Below are positions 5,629 through 7,407 of a stretch of 7,407 bases of DNA, in pieces. A program made the translations under genes and the position numbers. The stretch's first letter is position 1. Every line of letters starts with the position of its first letter. The notes beneath the pieces were generated by a model. The model saw nothing but the letters and a program-made list of their open reading frames with translations. It did not search any database and was not told the DNA's origin. Source of the DNA: an uncultured Treponema sp. (GTDB lineage Bacteria; Spirochaetota; Spirochaetia; Treponematales; Treponemataceae); assembly GCA_946538795.1 (NCBI GenBank), contig CAMNGY010000066.1, positions 1 to 7,407 of the forward strand. Reading direction: 5' to 3'.

Positions 5629-5732
5629 TTTTTAGCTTCTGTAAGGCTCTGAGGTATAGTTGGATACCTAAACCCATTTACAAATCCTAAAAACGCACTG
5701 GGATGCGTCTAGAGACACAAAAACAGTAAATC
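5627..5732. repeat. 106-bp folded direct repeat, copy 2
   Basis: Second copy of 5421-5526, starting 206 bp later and ending 21 bp before the stop of the minus-strand gene at 5754. The nested arms are kept: CGTTTTTAG (5627-5635) with CTAAAAACG (5687-5695). One difference from copy 1 turns an A-T pair of the middle arm into a G-T pair, so pairing is preserved, and the inner GGTAT/ATACC arm is unchanged. On the minus strand ACGCA-TCCCAG-TGCGT followed by T4 could end transcripts of the upstream gene. That would make the right side of the repeat a weak terminator. Confidence 0.85.
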
Positions 5733-5753
5733 TATGATTATTCTTTCTCTTTC

Positions 5754-6647
5754 TTAAAAAGGTTCTGGGTCTTCCTCTCTGGTCCGTACATCTTCCAACT
5801 TTAAAGAACGGATAGAGTCAAAAATGGATTGGCTTGTTACCCCTATATCATAATCATAGAAATTATCTTCCTTCTGATACCGTTGTAAATTGCTTCTGGC
5901 TCCTTTTGTTTTTAGTGTCTTCTGTTTCTTATGCAGTAACATACTGCTATGAATAACCTGTACCGCTTCTTTTGTTAAACTATCTTCCTCTAAAAGCTCT
6001 GCAAGGCTCCTGCATGTACAATACCTATAACGCAAAAAAGAATATGGGTCTTTCTCAAAAGGCTTGCACTCAATAGGATAGTAGTCTTTCTTTCGCATGA
6101 ACTGATAAAAAGCTGTAGCAGTATCACCAACATACAGTTCATTTTCAGATGTAGAGATATAGTAGATATACACATATCCCCTGTCTCCCATGCCTATAGT
6201 AATAGCTGTAAAACATAACAAATCTATATCCTTGTTTTGTCTGCTCAACCATAACTGAATACGATGTTGTTCCTTAGCAATCTCGTCTTGCTTTATCCGT
6301 TTACGGAATACGACATAACTAACACGCCATTCATTCGCTATAGCTGTATCAGCAATACTACAAAAATAGAGCATATGTGTTTGTACCGCCCTGTTACGGT
6401 CATAATAAAATTGTAATTGGTCTTCAAGTGGTAATGTCCTGAAATGTCGTAAAAGCTCATCTTGTTTCTTCTTTTTGGCTCCCTTGCATTTCAATATTCT
6501 TTGTTTGTCTTCTTCTGATAGCAATACACGTTTTGTCTTATCCTCTGTATTGGTGTCTGTCTGTTCCCTGATATAGGTGCCACAAGGTAGACAAAACACG
6601 TCAATTTTCCGTTCCGTATATCCATCTTCTTTCCAATCTTCATCCAT
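5754..6647 (-). CDS. Unknown mobile-element protein with degenerate GIY-YIG-like core
   Basis: 297 residues from ATG 6647; AAAGGGAGAG lies 6 nt before it, deciding the start. I do not recognise a named family. Residues 19-22 are a lone CxxC (FCLPCG). Residues 40-70 are Lys-rich and charged. Residues 97-125 (SIADTAIANEWRVSYVVFRK) could form a helix-turn-helix. Residues 157-176 read GYVYIYYISTSENELYVGDT, matching the GIY-(11 residues)-YIG spacing of GIY-YIG nucleases. The catalytic Arg expected ten residues after the YIG Tyr is Gln182, and the usual His is Lys, so nuclease activity is doubtful. A later SLAELLEEDSLTKEAVQ helix could carry the family's Glu. The gene is AT-rich and flanked by the folded repeats downstream and a long leader upstream. 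DNA binding, replication control or regulation of the element are possible roles. The GIY-YIG reading is by eye only. Confidence 0.65.
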   Translation of the reverse strand: MDEDWKEDGYTERKIDVFCLPCGTYIREQTDTNTEDKTKRVLLSEEDKQRILKCKGAKKKKQDELLRHFRTLPLEDQLQFYYDRNRAVQTHMLYFCSIADTAIANEWRVSYVVFRKRIKQDEIAKEQHRIQLWLSRQNKDIDLLCFTAITIGMGDRGYVYIYYISTSENELYVGDTATAFYQFMRKKDYYPIECKPFEKDPYSFLRYRYCTCRSLAELLEEDSLTKEAVQVIHSSMLLHKKQKTLKTKGARSNLQRYQKEDNFYDYDIGVTSQSIFDSIRSLKLEDVRTREEDPEPF

Positions 6648-7192
6648 TGCAATCTCTCCCTTTGAAATTTATCATAGTATTTTCACACTTAAAAGTCCCA
6701 TAAACCGCATAACTAAGCCATTTCTAAGGGGTCCTAAGACCTTCCCCAAAACTCCATAAAGATACGCCATCAGACCGACAAAAACCATCCATCCATGACC
6801 ACCACCATCAAGACACGTAAAGGCCCTGAATGGCCTGAAGCGGTATATCTGGTCTGAATGGCCCCGATAGAATCATGTCGTGTACATGCAAGACATAAAC
6901 CTGAATCCTTGATGATTATCTATCATCTCCCTTTTAGCGTTTTCTTTCTCCCAAGAGTGGAACAATTAATTTATAAGGACACCAAACAGAAATTATGATG
7001 CTTGTCTTTGAAACCTGTTTTCCCCTTTGCATTCTGGAACAATTCCTAGTTTGTATACTCATGCCTCTATTACAGTCTTCTTCCTTCAATCCGTGCCACA
7101 CTTTTTACTTCTTATTTCCCCGCCACAAATAATATAAACAGATGAGAAGACAGATATATCATTATGATATTATCAAAGATACAAAAAGGAAA
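6648..7192. other. Non-coding leader/spacer with short repeats
   Basis: No convincing gene is present. Visible structure: GGTCCTAAGACC palindrome (about 6730-6741), CTGAATGGCC twice (6826-6835 and 6854-6863), the first preceded by GGCC to make a GGCC inverted pair, TGGAACAATT twice (6958-6967 and 7035-7044), and GATGAT/ATCATC (6911-6916 with 6922-6927). The block near 6820-6865 is richer in GC than its surroundings. Two short minus-strand frames (6672-6788 and 6934-7062) are discussed separately. A TATGAT box at 6676-6671 could start the 5754-6647 transcript, but I see no good -35. Confidence 0.5.
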
Positions 7193-7219
7193 AGAGCCTG
7201 AAGATTATCTACAAGCTCT
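7182..7219 (-). terminator. Intrinsic terminator of the serine recombinase gene
   Basis: AGAGC-x-TG (7193-7200) pairs with CA-x-GCTCT (7212-7219), with one mismatch. On the minus strand a TTTTCCTTTTTGT tail follows. It lies 13 bp past the recombinase stop codon. Confidence 0.65.
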
Positions 7220-7232
7220 CTGTCTGGTGTCT

Positions 7233-7407
7233 CTATTGGTCTTTTTCCTGCATTGTGTCTGCTCTGTGTCTCCTGACAGCCCGTATAATGGTACTCTTTG
7301 ATATACCTAGTGTGTCGGCAACTTCCTTATATGTGTGTCCATCTTCAATCAATGATACTGCATAATCAGTTTTCTTTGTACTTATCCTCGGTCTTCCTTC
7401 CTTGAAA
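7233..7407 (-). CDS. Serine resolvase/invertase, C-terminal helix-turn-helix only (cut by window edge)
   Basis: The last 57 codons of a gene that continues past the right edge, ending with TAG at 7233-7235. The segment opens FKEGRPR, the Gly-Arg-Pro junction that follows the long E-helix in resolvase/invertase proteins. It continues with a helix-turn-helix (SLIEDGHTYKEVADTLGISK then STIIRAVRRHR), the minor-groove arm plus HTH that read the recombination site. The catalytic N-terminal domain with its active Ser must lie beyond the window. Such enzymes resolve plasmid or transposon multimers or invert DNA segments. Beside a tyrosine integrase it fits a plasmid-like or composite element. A stand-alone HTH regulator is less likely because of the GRPR lead-in. 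Confidence 0.8.
   Translation of the reverse strand, partial: FKEGRPRISTKKTDYAVSLIEDGHTYKEVADTLGISKSTIIRAVRRHRADTMQEKDQ

Larger units (their letters stand above)
4109..7407. mobile_element. Left part of a tRNA-Val-associated integrative element (right end outside the window)
   Basis: Seen directly: a tyrosine integrase next to a tRNA 3' end, a serine recombinase C-terminus, an unknown protein in between, repeated cis elements, all genes on one strand, and base composition clearly more AT-rich than the adjacent TPR gene. Together these point to a genomic island, integrated plasmid, ICE or phage satellite. No capsid, relaxase, replication or conjugation gene is visible in this part, so the type is open. 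The left boundary is taken as the end of the tRNA. Confidence 0.65.

Noticed and set aside
5421..5732. CRISPR array
   Set aside because: Only two copies of a 106-bp unit with a 100-bp spacer and no cas genes; too long and too few for CRISPR.
6934..7062. 42-codon minus-strand frame (MSIQTRNCSRMQRGK...)
   Set aside because: AGAGGC is only directly adjacent to the ATG, the product has no recognisable feature and it is short enough to be chance.

Overview
The window is bacterial. Its shape suggests a Bacillota genome: strong purine-rich ribosome binding sites, consensus sigma-70/A promoters in front of the tRNAs, an ISLre2-type transposase, and a moderately GC-rich chromosomal gene beside clearly AT-rich acquired DNA. 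A Negativicutes host (Megasphaera- or Dialister-like) is my guess. Nothing in the window proves a genus.

Layout from left to right. Positions 1-594 hold the 3' part of an ISLre2 (UPF0236-like) transposase that runs in from outside the window. Positions 595-1097 are non-coding: a terminator, five imperfect ~20-bp repeats resembling the end of an IS21-type element, and a strong bidirectional terminator. Next come an AT-rich gene of unknown function with a Cys-cluster N-terminus (1098-1649, minus) and the broken remains of a small winged-helix gene (1844-2070, minus). The left part therefore looks like an insertion-sequence graveyard.

The chromosomal core runs from about 2.1 to 4.1 kb. It holds tRNA-Ala(GGC) on the minus strand with a textbook promoter and terminator, a large exported protein with a cysteine-less thioredoxin-like domain and TPRs (minus), and tRNA-Val(CAC) on the plus strand with its own promoter.

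From the 3' end of tRNA-Val to the right edge lies what I read as the left part of an integrative element. It has a tyrosine recombinase pointing at the tRNA (4220-5248), a duplicated 106-bp strongly folding DNA/RNA module (5421-5526 and 5627-5732), an unknown protein with a degenerate GIY-YIG-like core (5754-6647), a ~585-bp stretch with no convincing gene, and the C-terminal helix-turn-helix of a serine resolvase/invertase cut by the window edge (7233-7407). All its genes are on the minus strand. The tyrosine recombinase probably integrates and excises the element at the tRNA. The serine recombinase may resolve multimers or invert DNA. The duplicated folded module is the best candidate for an undescribed cis-acting site or small RNA of this element. 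The far attachment site and any replication or transfer genes are outside the window.
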